Of a stretch of DNA of 64,000 nucleotides, positions 13,125-21,462 are shown one piece after another. Origin of the DNA: Prauserella rugosa. Lineage in GTDB: Bacteria; Actinomycetota; Actinomycetes; Mycobacteriales; Pseudonocardiaceae. The position numbers were made by a program, and so were the translations under genes. The stretch's first letter is position 1. Every line of letters begins with the position of its first letter. The notes under the pieces are model-generated. The model worked only from the letters and a program-made list of their open reading frames with translations. It was not told the DNA's origin and ran no database searches. The DNA is taken from positions 186,001 to 250,000 of the forward strand of contig NZ_JOIJ01000002.1 of the NCBI RefSeq assembly GCF_000719975.1, read 5' to 3'.

Positions 13125-14354
13125 GTGGCCCACGAGGGCACCGGCACCGCGACGGACGACGCGTCCGGACCCACCGACGACTTCTACGCAGTACTCGGCG
13201 TTCGCGACGACGCCTCGCTCGCGGAGATCAAGTCCGCGTTCCGTTCCCGGGCCCGCACGTGGCACCCCGACGCGGGCGGTGACGCCGCCCGGTTCGCCCT
13301 GTTGCGCGAGGCCTACGAGACACTGTCGGACCCGTATCTGCGCGCCGTCTACGACGGCGAGGACGACGCGGACGGCGGTGCCGGCAGCGAGGCGGACACC
13401 CGAGACGGCAGTCCCGGCGGCCGCGGGCAGGAGCCCCTGCGGCCGGACGATCCGCACGACCCCATGCCGCCGGGCCGGGCACGTGCCAGGGCACGGGCGT
13501 TCGGGGACGACCCCTCGTTCCGGCCTCCACGGGTCCGCGTCGATCCCGAGACCCTCGACTGGTGGCACGTCGCCGACGCCGACCGTCGGCTCCGGCTGAC
13601 CCCGGAGAAGGCACCCGGCCACGCGGCACCGGTGACGCTGCTCGTGGTCGCGGTCCTCGGCGCCGCCGCACTGCTGACCCTCGCGCCCGCCGCGGCCGGG
13701 GTGCCCGCCGCGGCGGCGGTCGTCGCGCTGGCCGCCGGCCTCGTCGTGCTCGTCTGCCGCAGGCGCACCGACGCGCTGCGGGCCGCGTCCGACGCGGTGC
13801 GCGACGTCGTGCACGGCAGCCCCGGTTCCGAGGACGACCAGATCGCCGAACGCCGCACCGCCGATCTGCTCGCCAGGTACGTCACGCGGTTGCCCGGTGC
13901 GCGGATCTTCCACGGACTCGCCTGGCCCGGTTCCGTGTTCGCCGACATCGACCACGCGGTCCTCTGTGGACACCGGTTGCTGCTCGTCGAGTCGAAACGC
14001 TGGCTGCCCGGGCACTACTCGACCGCGCCCGACGCCGGCGGCGAACCGGTGCTGCACCGCAACGGCAGGCGCTTCGGCGGCGGGGGCAGCAGGCTCGCCG
14101 AGGCACTCGACGTGTTCGCCGAACTCCTGCCCGGCATCGAGGTACGCGGCGCACTCGTGCTGTATCCCAACCGGGCCGGCCGGATCACCGTCGACGAGCC
14201 GGACCCGCGGCCGTTCGAGACCGACGACCCCGACGACATCGCCGTCCTCACGCCCGAGGGCTTCCTCACCGACGCGTGCGCCTGGCTCGCGGCTGAGCCG
14301 TCCACTGTGGATGTCCATGCGTTCCGGACGGTGCTGGCCCAGGTGGTCGGCTGA
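13125..14354 (+). CDS. J-domain / membrane / NERD-domain fusion protein
   Basis: A 409-residue protein, GTG start at 13125 with GAGGAG upstream. Residues 19-78 are a J domain (DFYAVLGVRDDASLAEIKSA, H47-P48-D49 motif intact, EAYETLSDPYLRAVYD). An acidic then basic linker follows, then hydrophobic segments at about 165-210 (VTLLVVAVLGAAALLTLAPA, AAAVVALAAGLVVLVCRRR). From about residue 245 comes a NERD (nuclease-related) domain: YVTRLPGARIFHGLAW, ADIDHAVLCG, LLLVESKRW; the acidic residue of ADIDH and E-S-K match the predicted restriction-like nuclease core. The architecture suggests recruitment of an Hsp70 (DnaK) to a membrane-linked nuclease-like domain. Function unknown; domain calls are good. 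Confidence 0.8.
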   Translation: MAHEGTGTATDDASGPTDDFYAVLGVRDDASLAEIKSAFRSRARTWHPDAGGDAARFALLREAYETLSDPYLRAVYDGEDDADGGAGSEADTRDGSPGGRGQEPLRPDDPHDPMPPGRARARARAFGDDPSFRPPRVRVDPETLDWWHVADADRRLRLTPEKAPGHAAPVTLLVVAVLGAAALLTLAPAAAGVPAAAAVVALAAGLVVLVCRRRTDALRAASDAVRDVVHGSPGSEDDQIAERRTADLLARYVTRLPGARIFHGLAWPGSVFADIDHAVLCGHRLLLVESKRWLPGHYSTAPDAGGEPVLHRNGRRFGGGGSRLAEALDVFAELLPGIEVRGALVLYPNRAGRITVDEPDPRPFETDDPDDIAVLTPEGFLTDACAWLAAEPSTVDVHAFRTVLAQVVG

Positions 14355-14456
14355 CCCGGGCACGCTGGCCCGCCCCGACGCCGGCCTGACGGCGGTCTCA
14401 CGTCCGATATGCCTGAATGACCCCGTCCGCGCTCGGTGACCGCAGAAGGGGCGTCC

Positions 14457-15191
14457 ATGGCCGACCACGTACCCGCACCGCACCCGCCCGGCGCGCAGCT
14501 CGCCGCGCCCACATCCGCAGTCGCCGGCGCGGGCGGGCGGTACCGGGTGCCGTCGACGGTGGGGCTGGCCGCGGTGCTGACCGGGTGCGTGCTCGTCGCC
14601 GCCCTGCACGTGCTGCACCATGCCGACGTCGATCCGGTACGCCGCACGATCAGCGAGTACGCCCTCGGCCCCACGAAGTGGCTGTTCGACCTCGCGGTGC
14701 TGCTCGTCGCGACCGGTTCGGGGGTGCTGTTCGGCGTGCTCGTGCACAGCCGGACGGTGCGGCCGCTGAGCCCGGCCGCATTCGGCGGCGCGGGCTGGAC
14801 CCTGGGACTGCTCGCCGTCGTGGTGTTCCCGAAGACCGACTGGTCGATCGGCCCGAGTCTGGCGGGCACGATCCACCGGTACGCCAGCGTGGTCGCGTTC
14901 GTCGCCCTGCCGGTGGCCGTCCTGGCCGCGGCCCGTGCGGTCCATCCCCATGCGCCGGGGCTGCGGTTGCTCACCCGCGTGCTGGGTCTCGCGTCGCTGG
15001 CGTGGCTGAGTCTCATCGTCGGCGCTGTGCGGCTCATGCTCGCGGGCGGCGACCCGTGGTGGCGGGCGCTTCCGCTCGGACTCGTCGAACGCGGACTGCT
15101 CGCCACGGAGGTCGCCGCGCTGGCCGTCGTGGCCGCCGGTTGCCTCCGACTTCGGACTCCCGCACCTCCGTCCCGACTGGTAACTTCCTAA
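14457..15191 (+). CDS. DUF998 integral membrane protein
   Basis: A 244-residue protein with a Pro/Ala-rich N-terminal tail of about 35 residues and six predicted membrane helices (TVGLAAVLTGCVLVAALHVL; WLFDLAVLLVATGSGVLFGVL; GGAGWTLGLLAVVVFPKTDW; YASVVAFVALPVAVLAAARA; VLGLASLAWLSLIVGAVRLM; ATEVAALAVVAAGCLRL). RRTISEYALG after the first helix and the PKTDW segment are typical of DUF998 proteins. ATG 14457 follows GAAGGGG; a GTG at 14436 in frame has no good ribosome binding site. Its 3' end overlaps the TetR-type operator of the next operon. Function unknown. Confidence 0.75.
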   Translation: MADHVPAPHPPGAQLAAPTSAVAGAGGRYRVPSTVGLAAVLTGCVLVAALHVLHHADVDPVRRTISEYALGPTKWLFDLAVLLVATGSGVLFGVLVHSRTVRPLSPAAFGGAGWTLGLLAVVVFPKTDWSIGPSLAGTIHRYASVVAFVALPVAVLAAARAVHPHAPGLRLLTRVLGLASLAWLSLIVGAVRLMLAGGDPWWRALPLGLVERGLLATEVAALAVVAAGCLRLRTPAPPSRLVTS

Positions 15192-15202
15192 GCGCACGCT
15201 TA
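15189..15202 (+). promoter_or_regulatory. TetR-type operator of the acyl-CoA catabolic operon
   Basis: A perfect palindrome TAAGCG (15189-15194), CA, CGCTTA (15197-15202), 19 bp upstream of the first SDR start. The same half-sites recur at 23063-23076 in front of the TetR gene at 23087, with one mismatch. The TTAC following CGC forms part of a weak -10 (TTACTC). Sharing between the two promoters points to the TetR protein as the ligand. Confidence 0.65.
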
Positions 15203-15220
15203 CTCGATGAGGAGGAACCA

Positions 15221-16000
15221 GTGACGGTGGACAGTCCAGATCCGAAGTCGGTCTCCCGCGTCGCGATCGTGACGGGCGCGGGCCGCGGTATCGGAGCGGC
15301 CGTCGCGCGACGGCTCGCCGACGACGGATTCGCCGTCGGCCTGATCGATCTCGACGAGGCGGGCGCGAAGGCCGGAGCCGAGGCGATCACCGCGGCCGGC
15401 GGCAAGGCCGTGGGTATCGCAGCCGACATCAGCGACGCCGACGAGGCCGAGCGCGCCGTCGGCACGGTCGCCGACGAACTCGGACCGCCCACCGTGCTGG
15501 TCAACAACGCCGGAATCACGCGCGACAACCTGCTGTTCAAGATGTCGGAGTCGGACTGGGACTCGGTCATGGGCGTACACCTGCGGGGTGCGTTCCTCAT
15601 GTCGCGAGCCGCCCAGAAGCACATGACCGAGCAGGGCTGGGGCCGCATCGTGAGCCTGTCCAGCACGTCGGCACTGGGTAATCGCGGGCAGGCGAACTAC
15701 TCGACGGCGAAGGCCGGGTTGCAGGGCTTCACCAAGACGCTCGCCATCGAGCTCGGCAAGTTCGGCGTGACCGTCAACGCCATCGCCCCCGGGTTCATCG
15801 CCACGGACATGACGGCCGCGACCGCCGAACGGGTCGGCATGGACTTCGAGGAGTTCAAGGCCGCTGCGGCGAAGGAGATCCCCGTCCGCAGGGTCGGCAG
15901 GCCCGACGACATCGCACACACCGTCTCGTTCCTGGTCAGCGAGGGAGCCGGGTTCGTCTCCGGGCAGGTCATCTACGTCGCGGGAGGGCCGAAGGCATGA
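15221..16000 (+). CDS. FabG-like short-chain dehydrogenase/reductase (3-oxoacyl reductase type)
   Basis: A 259-residue classical SDR, GTG start at 15221 behind GAGGAGGAA. Rossmann motif TGAGRGIG, NNAG in LVNNAGITRDNLLFKM, catalytic Ser in SLSSTSALG and Tyr/Lys in YSTAK; ends VSGQVIYVAGGPKA as in FabG-type 3-oxoacyl reductases. Likely NADP(H)-dependent oxidation or reduction of a hydroxy/oxo-acyl-CoA. It is the first gene of a six-gene operon and overlaps the MaoC gene by 4 nt (ATGA). In the context of an APH-like kinase and ACAD10/11-type dehydrogenase, an LvaD-like role in interconverting 4-oxo and 4-hydroxyacyl-CoA is possible, but general 3-oxoacyl reductase is equally compatible. Confidence 0.88.
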   Translation: MTVDSPDPKSVSRVAIVTGAGRGIGAAVARRLADDGFAVGLIDLDEAGAKAGAEAITAAGGKAVGIAADISDADEAERAVGTVADELGPPTVLVNNAGITRDNLLFKMSESDWDSVMGVHLRGAFLMSRAAQKHMTEQGWGRIVSLSSTSALGNRGQANYSTAKAGLQGFTKTLAIELGKFGVTVNAIAPGFIATDMTAATAERVGMDFEEFKAAAAKEIPVRRVGRPDDIAHTVSFLVSEGAGFVSGQVIYVAGGPKA

Positions 16001-16467
16001 CCGACACCGAACCGGCCCGCGTCTTCCCGGATCTCGACAGCTTCACCGCGGCGGCGGGAGAGCACCTCGGCACGAGCGAGTGGCACACGGTCACGCAGGA
16101 GCAGGTGAACCTGTTCGCCGACGCCACGTTCGACCACCAGTGGATCCACGTCGACGCCGAACGCGCCGCCGACGGCCCGTTCGGCGGCACCATCGCGCAC
16201 GGCTTCCTGACCCTCTCGCTCCTGCCCCGGCTCGCCAAGGACATCTACCGGGTCGACGGGCTGAGCATGGGCATCAACTACGGGCTCAACAAGGTCCGCT
16301 TCCCGCAGCCGGTGAAGGTCGGTGCGCGCATCCGGGCGAGCGCCGAGCTGGCCGAGGTCACGCCGGCCAAGCAGGGCACGCAGGCGGTGGTCCGCTGGAC
16401 GATCGAGATCGAGGACGAGGCCAAACCGGCGTGCGTGGCCGAGATGGTGACGATGCTCGTGCCGTGA
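15997..16467 (+). CDS. MaoC-like (R)-specific enoyl-CoA hydratase
   Basis: A 156-residue single hot-dog MaoC protein. The hydratase-2 motif is clear: VNLFADATFDHQWIHVDAE with the catalytic Asp and His, and GTIAHGFLTLSLLP. It hydrates trans-2-enoyl-CoA to (R)-3-hydroxyacyl-CoA or the reverse. Overlaps the SDR by 4 nt and is followed 59 bp later by the APH-like kinase, which has its own AAGGAGG site. Together with the SDR it forms the hydratase/dehydrogenase pair of a beta-oxidation branch. Length (about 150) is normal. Confidence 0.9.
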   Translation: MTDTEPARVFPDLDSFTAAAGEHLGTSEWHTVTQEQVNLFADATFDHQWIHVDAERAADGPFGGTIAHGFLTLSLLPRLAKDIYRVDGLSMGINYGLNKVRFPQPVKVGARIRASAELAEVTPAKQGTQAVVRWTIEIEDEAKPACVAEMVTMLVP

Positions 16468-16526
16468 CCCCCGGAAACGGCCCGGACCGAGGCCGTTCCA
16501 CCCCGTGCTCAGGACAAGGAGGTCGA

Positions 16527-17549
16527 ATGAGCAACGAGGATCCGCCGGGCGTGGACCTGGCGCGCCTGCGCGCATACCTCGACCGGGAACTGCCGGGGAC
16601 CGTCACCGGTCCCCTGACGGCGCGGCTCGTGGAGGGCGGCCGGTCGAACCTCACGTACATGCTGGACGACGGCACCGGCCGGTGGGTGTTGCGCAGGCCG
16701 CCCCTCGGGCACGTGCTGCCGACGGCGCACGACATGAGCCGTGAGCACCGCGTCATCAGCGGCCTGCACGGCACTGCCGTGCCGGTCCCCCGTGCCCGCA
16801 CGCTCTGCACCGACGAGGACGTGCTGGGCGCGCCGTTCTACGTCATGGACTTCGTGCCCGGATCGCCGCTGCGCACGGCCGACCAGCTGCGTCCGCGGGG
16901 GCCGGAGCGGACGAAGGCGATCGCCGACCGGCTCGTGGAGACGCTCGTCGAGCTGCACGCCGTCGACCCCGCCGCGGTGGGACTCGGCGACTTCGGCAGA
17001 CCGGAGGGCTTCCTGGAGCGGCAGCTGCGGCGGTGGTCGAAACAACTCGCCGCCTCCCGGAGCCGCGACGTGCCGGGCATCGACGAGCTCCACGAACGGT
17101 TGGCCGCACGCGTGCCCGCCTCCCCCGCGCCCGCCGTCGTGCACGGGGACTACCGCCTCGACAACGTGCTGGTCGGCGAGGACGACCGGATCAACGCCGT
17201 GCTCGACTGGGAGATGTCGACGCTCGGCGATCCGCTCACCGACGTCGCCCTGCTGCTGGCCTACTCCCAGCTGCACACTCTCGAGCTCGACACGGTCAGC
17301 GACGTCGGCAGGGCGCCGGGGCATCCCTCGCCCGACGAGATCGCCGACACCTACGCCCGCGCATCCGGGCGCGACGTGTCGGCACTGGGCTGGTATCTCG
17401 GGTTCGCCCTCTTCAAGCTCGCCGTGATCCTCGAAGGCATCTACTACCGCTACCGCCACGGACAGACCGTCGGCGACGGCTTCGACCGCATCGGTGCGGG
17501 TGTCGCACCGCTGGTCGCGCTCGGCAACTCCGCGCTGAAGGAGAACTGA
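16527..17549 (+). CDS. APH-like phosphotransferase of the ACAD10/11-LvaA type
   Basis: A 340-residue kinase-fold protein. It begins DLARLRAYLDRELPGT with GGRSNLTYML as the nucleotide loop; the catalytic segment is VVHGDYRLDNVLV (Brenner motif HGDxxxxN) and the metal Asp is in VLDWEMSTLGDPLTDVALLL. This is the APH subfamily fused to acyl-CoA dehydrogenase in human ACAD10/ACAD11 and acting as LvaA in Pseudomonas putida, where it phosphorylates the 4-hydroxyl of 4-hydroxyacyl-CoA. The next gene, overlapping by 1 nt, encodes the matching dehydrogenase. So it is a probable hydroxyacyl-CoA kinase rather than an antibiotic-resistance enzyme; substrate chain length unknown. Confidence 0.85.
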   Translation: MSNEDPPGVDLARLRAYLDRELPGTVTGPLTARLVEGGRSNLTYMLDDGTGRWVLRRPPLGHVLPTAHDMSREHRVISGLHGTAVPVPRARTLCTDEDVLGAPFYVMDFVPGSPLRTADQLRPRGPERTKAIADRLVETLVELHAVDPAAVGLGDFGRPEGFLERQLRRWSKQLAASRSRDVPGIDELHERLAARVPASPAPAVVHGDYRLDNVLVGEDDRINAVLDWEMSTLGDPLTDVALLLAYSQLHTLELDTVSDVGRAPGHPSPDEIADTYARASGRDVSALGWYLGFALFKLAVILEGIYYRYRHGQTVGDGFDRIGAGVAPLVALGNSALKEN

Positions 17550-18757
17550 TGGATTTCGGTGTCGACAGCACCACCGAGGAGCTCAGCGGGCGGCTCCTGG
17601 AGTTCATGGACTCCCACGTGTATCCCGCCGAACCGGTGTTCCACGACCAGCTCGCCGCGCGCACCGATCCGTGGACGGTGCCGCCGATCGTGGACGAGCT
17701 CAAGGCCGAGGCCCGCTCACGCGGACTGTGGAACTTCTTCCTGCCCGGTCCCGACGGCGGCGGGCTGACCAACCTGCAGTACGCACCGCTGGCCGAGATC
17801 ACCGGCCGCAGTCCCGAACTCGCTCCCGTGGCGCTGAACTGCGCGGCACCGGACACCGGGAACATGGAAGTGCTGCACATGTTCGGCTCGCCCGACCAGA
17901 AGCGGCAGTGGCTGGAACCGTTGCTGGAGGGGCGGATCCGGTCGGCGTTCGCGATGACCGAACCCGACGTCGCCTCCTCCGACGCGCGCAACATCGGCAC
18001 CAGCATCGAACGGGACGGCGACACCTACGTCGTCAACGGCAGGAAGTGGTTCATCTCCGGAGCGATGAACCCCAACTGCCGCATCTTCATCGTCATGGGC
18101 AAGACCGATCCGGACGCCGAGCCGCATCGGCAGCAGAGCATGGTCCTCGTCCCGCGGGACACCCCCGGCCTGCACGTCAAGCGCGGGATGCAGGTGTTCG
18201 GCTACGACGACAGTTCCGCGGGCGGGCACGCCGAGGTCGTGTTCGACAACGTCCGGGTGCCCGCGGAGAACCTCATCGGCGAGGAGGGCGGTGGGTTCGC
18301 CATCGCCCAGGCCCGGCTCGGCCCTGGGCGGATCCACCACTGCATGCGACTGCTCGGGATGGCCGAGCGGGCCGTCGAACTGATGTGCCGCCGCGCGGTC
18401 GGCAGGGAGACCTTCGGCACGCCGCTGGCGAAGCAGGGCGTGGTGCAGGAGTGGATCGCCGAGGCTCGCGTCACCATCGAATCGCTGCGGCTGCTCGTGC
18501 TGAAGACCGCGTGGCTCATGGACACCGCGGGCAACAAGGGCGCCCACACCGAGATCCAGTCCATCAAAATCGCCACCCCGGCCGCTGTGGAGTCCATTCT
18601 GGACAGAGCGATCCAGCTGCACGGCGCGGGCGGGGTCAGTCAGGACTTCCCCCTCGCGGGCCTGTGGGCCTCGGCCCGAACCCTCCGCCTGGCCGACGGA
18701 CCTGACGAGGTCCACAAGCGATCGCTCGCCCGCCGAGAACTGAAGAGGTACCTGTGA
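17549..18757 (+). CDS. ACAD10/11-type acyl-CoA dehydrogenase
   Basis: A 402-residue flavoprotein sharing TGATG with the kinase upstream. FAD and substrate segments are AFAMTEPDVASSDARNI, VNGRKWFISGAMNPNCRIF, and GRETFGTPLAKQGVVQEWIA; the tail RLADGPDEVHKRSLARRELK carries the GPDEVH motif characteristic of the ACAD10/ACAD11/LvaC branch in place of the usual EGT catalytic segment. Family members convert 4-phosphoacyl-CoA, made by the APH partner, to enoyl-CoA with loss of phosphate, channelling 4-hydroxy acids into beta-oxidation. Assignment to this branch is strong from motif and neighbour; the actual substrate is inferred. Confidence 0.88.
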   Translation: MDFGVDSTTEELSGRLLEFMDSHVYPAEPVFHDQLAARTDPWTVPPIVDELKAEARSRGLWNFFLPGPDGGGLTNLQYAPLAEITGRSPELAPVALNCAAPDTGNMEVLHMFGSPDQKRQWLEPLLEGRIRSAFAMTEPDVASSDARNIGTSIERDGDTYVVNGRKWFISGAMNPNCRIFIVMGKTDPDAEPHRQQSMVLVPRDTPGLHVKRGMQVFGYDDSSAGGHAEVVFDNVRVPAENLIGEEGGGFAIAQARLGPGRIHHCMRLLGMAERAVELMCRRAVGRETFGTPLAKQGVVQEWIAEARVTIESLRLLVLKTAWLMDTAGNKGAHTEIQSIKIATPAAVESILDRAIQLHGAGGVSQDFPLAGLWASARTLRLADGPDEVHKRSLARRELKRYL

Positions 18758-19971
18758 TGACGACGACCGACAGCGGACCGGCCACCGGACTCGACGCCGA
18801 GGGCCTGCGCACCCGAGTCGCCGAGTTCCTCGCCGACCACGACCCCGCGACCAGCGACCGTCTCGAATTCCTGCGCGCCCGCTTCGACGCCGGCCTGGCC
18901 TGGGTGCACTTCCCGGCCGGGCTCGGCGGACTCGACGCCGCACGCGAACTGCAGTCGGTGGTCGACGCCGAGTTCGCCGCGGCGGGCGCCCCGGACAACA
19001 ACCCCCGCCGCATCGGTATCGGACTCGGTATGGCGGCGCCGACGATCCTCGCGTTCGGCAGCGAGGAGCTCAAGAAGCGCCTGCTCCGTCCCCTGTGGAC
19101 CGGTGAGGAGGTGTGGTGCCAGCTGTTCTCCGAACCCGGCGCGGGCTCCGACCTGGCCGCGTTGGCCACGCGCGCGGTCCGGGACGCCGGCGGAGAATGG
19201 GTCGTCAACGGGCAGAAGGTCTGGACCTCGAGCGCCCACACGGCACAGTGGGCGATCCTGGTGACCCGCACCGACCCGGACGTGCCCAAGCACCAGGGCA
19301 TGACCTACTTCGTCCTCGACATGACCCAGCCCGGCGTCGAGGTGCGCCCGTTGCGGCAGATCACCGGTGAGGCCGAGTTCAACGAGGTCTTCCTCACCGA
19401 CGTACGGATTCCGGACGCTCACCGGCTCGGCGAGGTCGGCGCAGGCTGGCAGGTCGCCCGCACCACGCTCATGAACGAACGCGTCGCCATCGGCGGCAAC
19501 GCCCAGCCCCGCGAGGGCGGCATGGTCGGCAAGGTGACGCAGACGTGGCGCGAACGGCCGGAGTTGCGCACCCCCGAACTGCACGACCGGTTGCTGCGGC
19601 TGTGGGTGGAGGCCGAAGCCTTCCGGCTGGCCGGCAGCAGGTTGCGCCAGCAGCTGGCGGTGGGACAGCCCGGGCCCGAAGGGTCCGGGATGAAACTCGC
19701 GTTCGCCCGCGTCGCGCAGGCACTGGCCGCACTGGAGCTCGAGCTGCTGGGCGAGGCCGCACTGCGCTACGACGACTGGACCATGCGCAGGCCCGAACTG
19801 GTCGACTTCACCGGACGACAGGCCGGGTACCGGTATCTGCGCAGCAAGGGCAATTCCATCGAGGGCGGCACGTCGGAGGTACTGCGCAACATCATCGCCG
19901 AGCGCGTGCTCGGCCTGCCCGCCGAACCCCGCACCGACACCGCCGTCGCCTGGAAGGACCTGCCCCGATGA
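18757..19971 (+). CDS. acyl-CoA dehydrogenase, catalytic (alpha-type) subunit
   Basis: A 404-residue FadE-like protein; ATG 18757 is taken, with GTG 18754 one codon upstream as alternative. Key segments are QLFSEPGAGSDLA, NGQKVWTSSAHTAQWAIL and the C-terminal SIEGGTSEVLRNIIAERVLG, which retains a glutamate near the catalytic position. It overlaps the preceding stop and its own stop overlaps the next dehydrogenase start (ATGA). Such adjacent pairs in mycobacteria (for example FadE26/FadE27 and FadE28/FadE29) form alpha2beta2 heterotetramers acting on branched or steroid side-chain acyl-CoAs. A similar heteromer is expected here; the substrate is unknown. Confidence 0.88.
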   Translation: MTTTDSGPATGLDAEGLRTRVAEFLADHDPATSDRLEFLRARFDAGLAWVHFPAGLGGLDAARELQSVVDAEFAAAGAPDNNPRRIGIGLGMAAPTILAFGSEELKKRLLRPLWTGEEVWCQLFSEPGAGSDLAALATRAVRDAGGEWVVNGQKVWTSSAHTAQWAILVTRTDPDVPKHQGMTYFVLDMTQPGVEVRPLRQITGEAEFNEVFLTDVRIPDAHRLGEVGAGWQVARTTLMNERVAIGGNAQPREGGMVGKVTQTWRERPELRTPELHDRLLRLWVEAEAFRLAGSRLRQQLAVGQPGPEGSGMKLAFARVAQALAALELELLGEAALRYDDWTMRRPELVDFTGRQAGYRYLRSKGNSIEGGTSEVLRNIIAERVLGLPAEPRTDTAVAWKDLPR

Positions 19972-21086
19972 CCACCGCGGACCTGCTCTACTCTGACGTC
20001 GAGACCGACCTGCGCGCGAGCGTGCGTGACCTGCTCGGCGACCAGTGCTCCCCCGAGTCGCTCCTGGCGAGGGTGGAAAGCGACGAGCCGTACGACATGG
20101 ACCTGTGGCGCACCCTCGCCCGCGATCTGGGCACGGCCGGTCTCGCGGTGCCCGAGGAGCTCGGCGGGCAGGGGGCGTCCGAGCGCGAACTGGCGCTGGT
20201 GCTCGAAGAGCTCGGCGGCGCCGTCGCCCCGGTTCCGTTCCTCGGCAGTGCGGTGCTCGCCACGGCGGCGGTGGCCCGCTGCGACGCCGCCGACACCGAG
20301 GTCGCCGCGTTGCTGCGGGGTCTCGCCTCCGGTGAACGGACCGGCGCGCTCGCCGTGGCGCTGTCGACCATGACCGATGCGCCGTTCCCGACCTCCGTCT
20401 CGGCGTCCGCGGACGGCACGCTCAGCGGCACGGCCGGTTCCGTGGCCGACGGCACGGTCGCCGACGTCTTCGTGGTGCCGGCGACGGGTCCGGACGGGCC
20501 TGGTCTGTACGCGGTGGACGCGAGCGCCGCCGAGGTGCACGCCCCCGTGTCGTTCGATCTGACCCGCCGGATCGCCGACGTGACGTTCCGCGGCGCCCCG
20601 GCCGTGCGCCTGGCCGCGGGCGAACGCGCCGAGCGGGCGCTGAGCCACGCGCTGCGCACCGGGGCCGGGCTGCTGGCCTCCGAACAGCTCGGGGTGGCGC
20701 AGTGGTGTCTGGACGAGACGGTCCGCTACATCAAGGGGCGCTATCAGTTCGGCAGGCCGGTCGGATCCTTCCAGGCGCTCAAGCACCGGGTCGCCGACCT
20801 GTGGCTGGAGCTCGTGGCCGCGCGTGCGGCGGCCAGGTACGCCGCCGACACACTCGCCCGCGGCGACGACGATGCGCCGGTGGCGGTGGCCATGGCGCAG
20901 TCGTACTGCTCGGACACGGCGGTGCACGCGGCCGAGGAGTGCATCCAGCTGCACGGCGGCATCGGGATGACGTGGGAGCACCCCGCGCACCTGTATCTCA
21001 AGCGCGCCAAGGCGAGCCAGGTCGCGTTCGGCGCGCCGGGCAGGCACCGCGCGGTGCTGGGTGAGCTCGTGGACCTGCCCGCCTGA
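19968..21086 (+). CDS. acyl-CoA dehydrogenase, short (beta-type) subunit
   Basis: A 372-residue protein of the acyl-CoA dehydrogenase fold. The N-terminal helical domain (DLRASVRDLLGDQC, GTAGLAVPEELGGQGASERE) and C-terminal helices (VRYIKGRYQFGRPVGSFQAL, AAEECIQLHGGIGMTWEHP) are present, but the FAD-stacking TEP segment and the C-terminal catalytic Glu segment are absent; it ends LKRAKASQVAFGAPGRHRAV. This matches the non-catalytic beta subunits of actinobacterial heteromeric FadE enzymes. It is the last gene of the operon, followed 15 bp later by a terminator hairpin. Partner: the 404-residue subunit immediately upstream. Confidence 0.85.
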   Translation: MTTADLLYSDVETDLRASVRDLLGDQCSPESLLARVESDEPYDMDLWRTLARDLGTAGLAVPEELGGQGASERELALVLEELGGAVAPVPFLGSAVLATAAVARCDAADTEVAALLRGLASGERTGALAVALSTMTDAPFPTSVSASADGTLSGTAGSVADGTVADVFVVPATGPDGPGLYAVDASAAEVHAPVSFDLTRRIADVTFRGAPAVRLAAGERAERALSHALRTGAGLLASEQLGVAQWCLDETVRYIKGRYQFGRPVGSFQALKHRVADLWLELVAARAAARYAADTLARGDDDAPVAVAMAQSYCSDTAVHAAEECIQLHGGIGMTWEHPAHLYLKRAKASQVAFGAPGRHRAVLGELVDLPA

Positions 21087-21101
21087 CCGCGGGCGCCGTC
21101 C

Positions 21102-21128
21102 GGTGGGGCGCCGCCGCGGCGCCCCACC
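21102..21128. terminator. bidirectional hairpin terminator
   Basis: Perfect 11-bp arms GGTGGGGCGCC (21102-21112) and GGCGCCCCACC (21118-21128) with a 5-nt loop. It fills the 51-bp gap between the convergent acyl-CoA dehydrogenase gene (ends 21086) and cutA (ends 21138) and can serve both. Confidence 0.8.
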
Positions 21129-21137
21129 TGCGCCGGT

Positions 21138-21458
21138 TCAGCGCGTCTCGTCGGCCAGCCAGGACAGGTAGTCGGCGTGTCCCCCGACGACGGGGGTCAC
21201 GATCACCTCCGGCACGTCGTAGGTGTGCCGTTCGGTGAGCAGGCCGACGAGCGCGTCCGCCCGGTCGGCCGCGGTCTTGACCTCGACGCGCCATTCGCGG
21301 TCGGTCTCGATCGCGCCCTGCCAGCGGTAGACGCTCGTGATCGGACCGACGATCTGCGCGCAGGCACCCAGGCGCGCCTCGACGGCGGCAGCGGCGAGGG
21401 CCCGTGCCGCCTCCTCGGAGTCGGTGGTGGTCACGACGACGACGTGTTCGTGGCTCAT
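21138..21458 (-). CDS. cutA: divalent cation tolerance protein CutA
   Basis: A 106-residue CutA1 protein: VVVVTTTDSEEAARALAAAA, LGACAQIVGPITSVYRWQG, VKTAADRADALVGLL and YDVPEVIVTPVVGGHADYLSWL are the conserved blocks. CutA forms very stable trimers related to PII and is implicated in copper and divalent metal tolerance, though its exact function is unsettled. It lies 4 bp downstream of an SDR gene and probably shares its transcript. Its grouping with lipid-catabolic SDRs looks incidental. Length is normal. Confidence 0.92.
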   Translation of the reverse strand: MSHEHVVVVTTTDSEEAARALAAAAVEARLGACAQIVGPITSVYRWQGAIETDREWRVEVKTAADRADALVGLLTERHTYDVPEVIVTPVVGGHADYLSWLADETR

Positions 21459-21462
21459 GTGA

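Noticed and set aside
16527..17549. Aminoglycoside resistance kinase
   Set aside because: The APH fold is present, but coupling to an ACAD10/11-type dehydrogenase and overall motif pattern favour a hydroxyacyl-CoA kinase.
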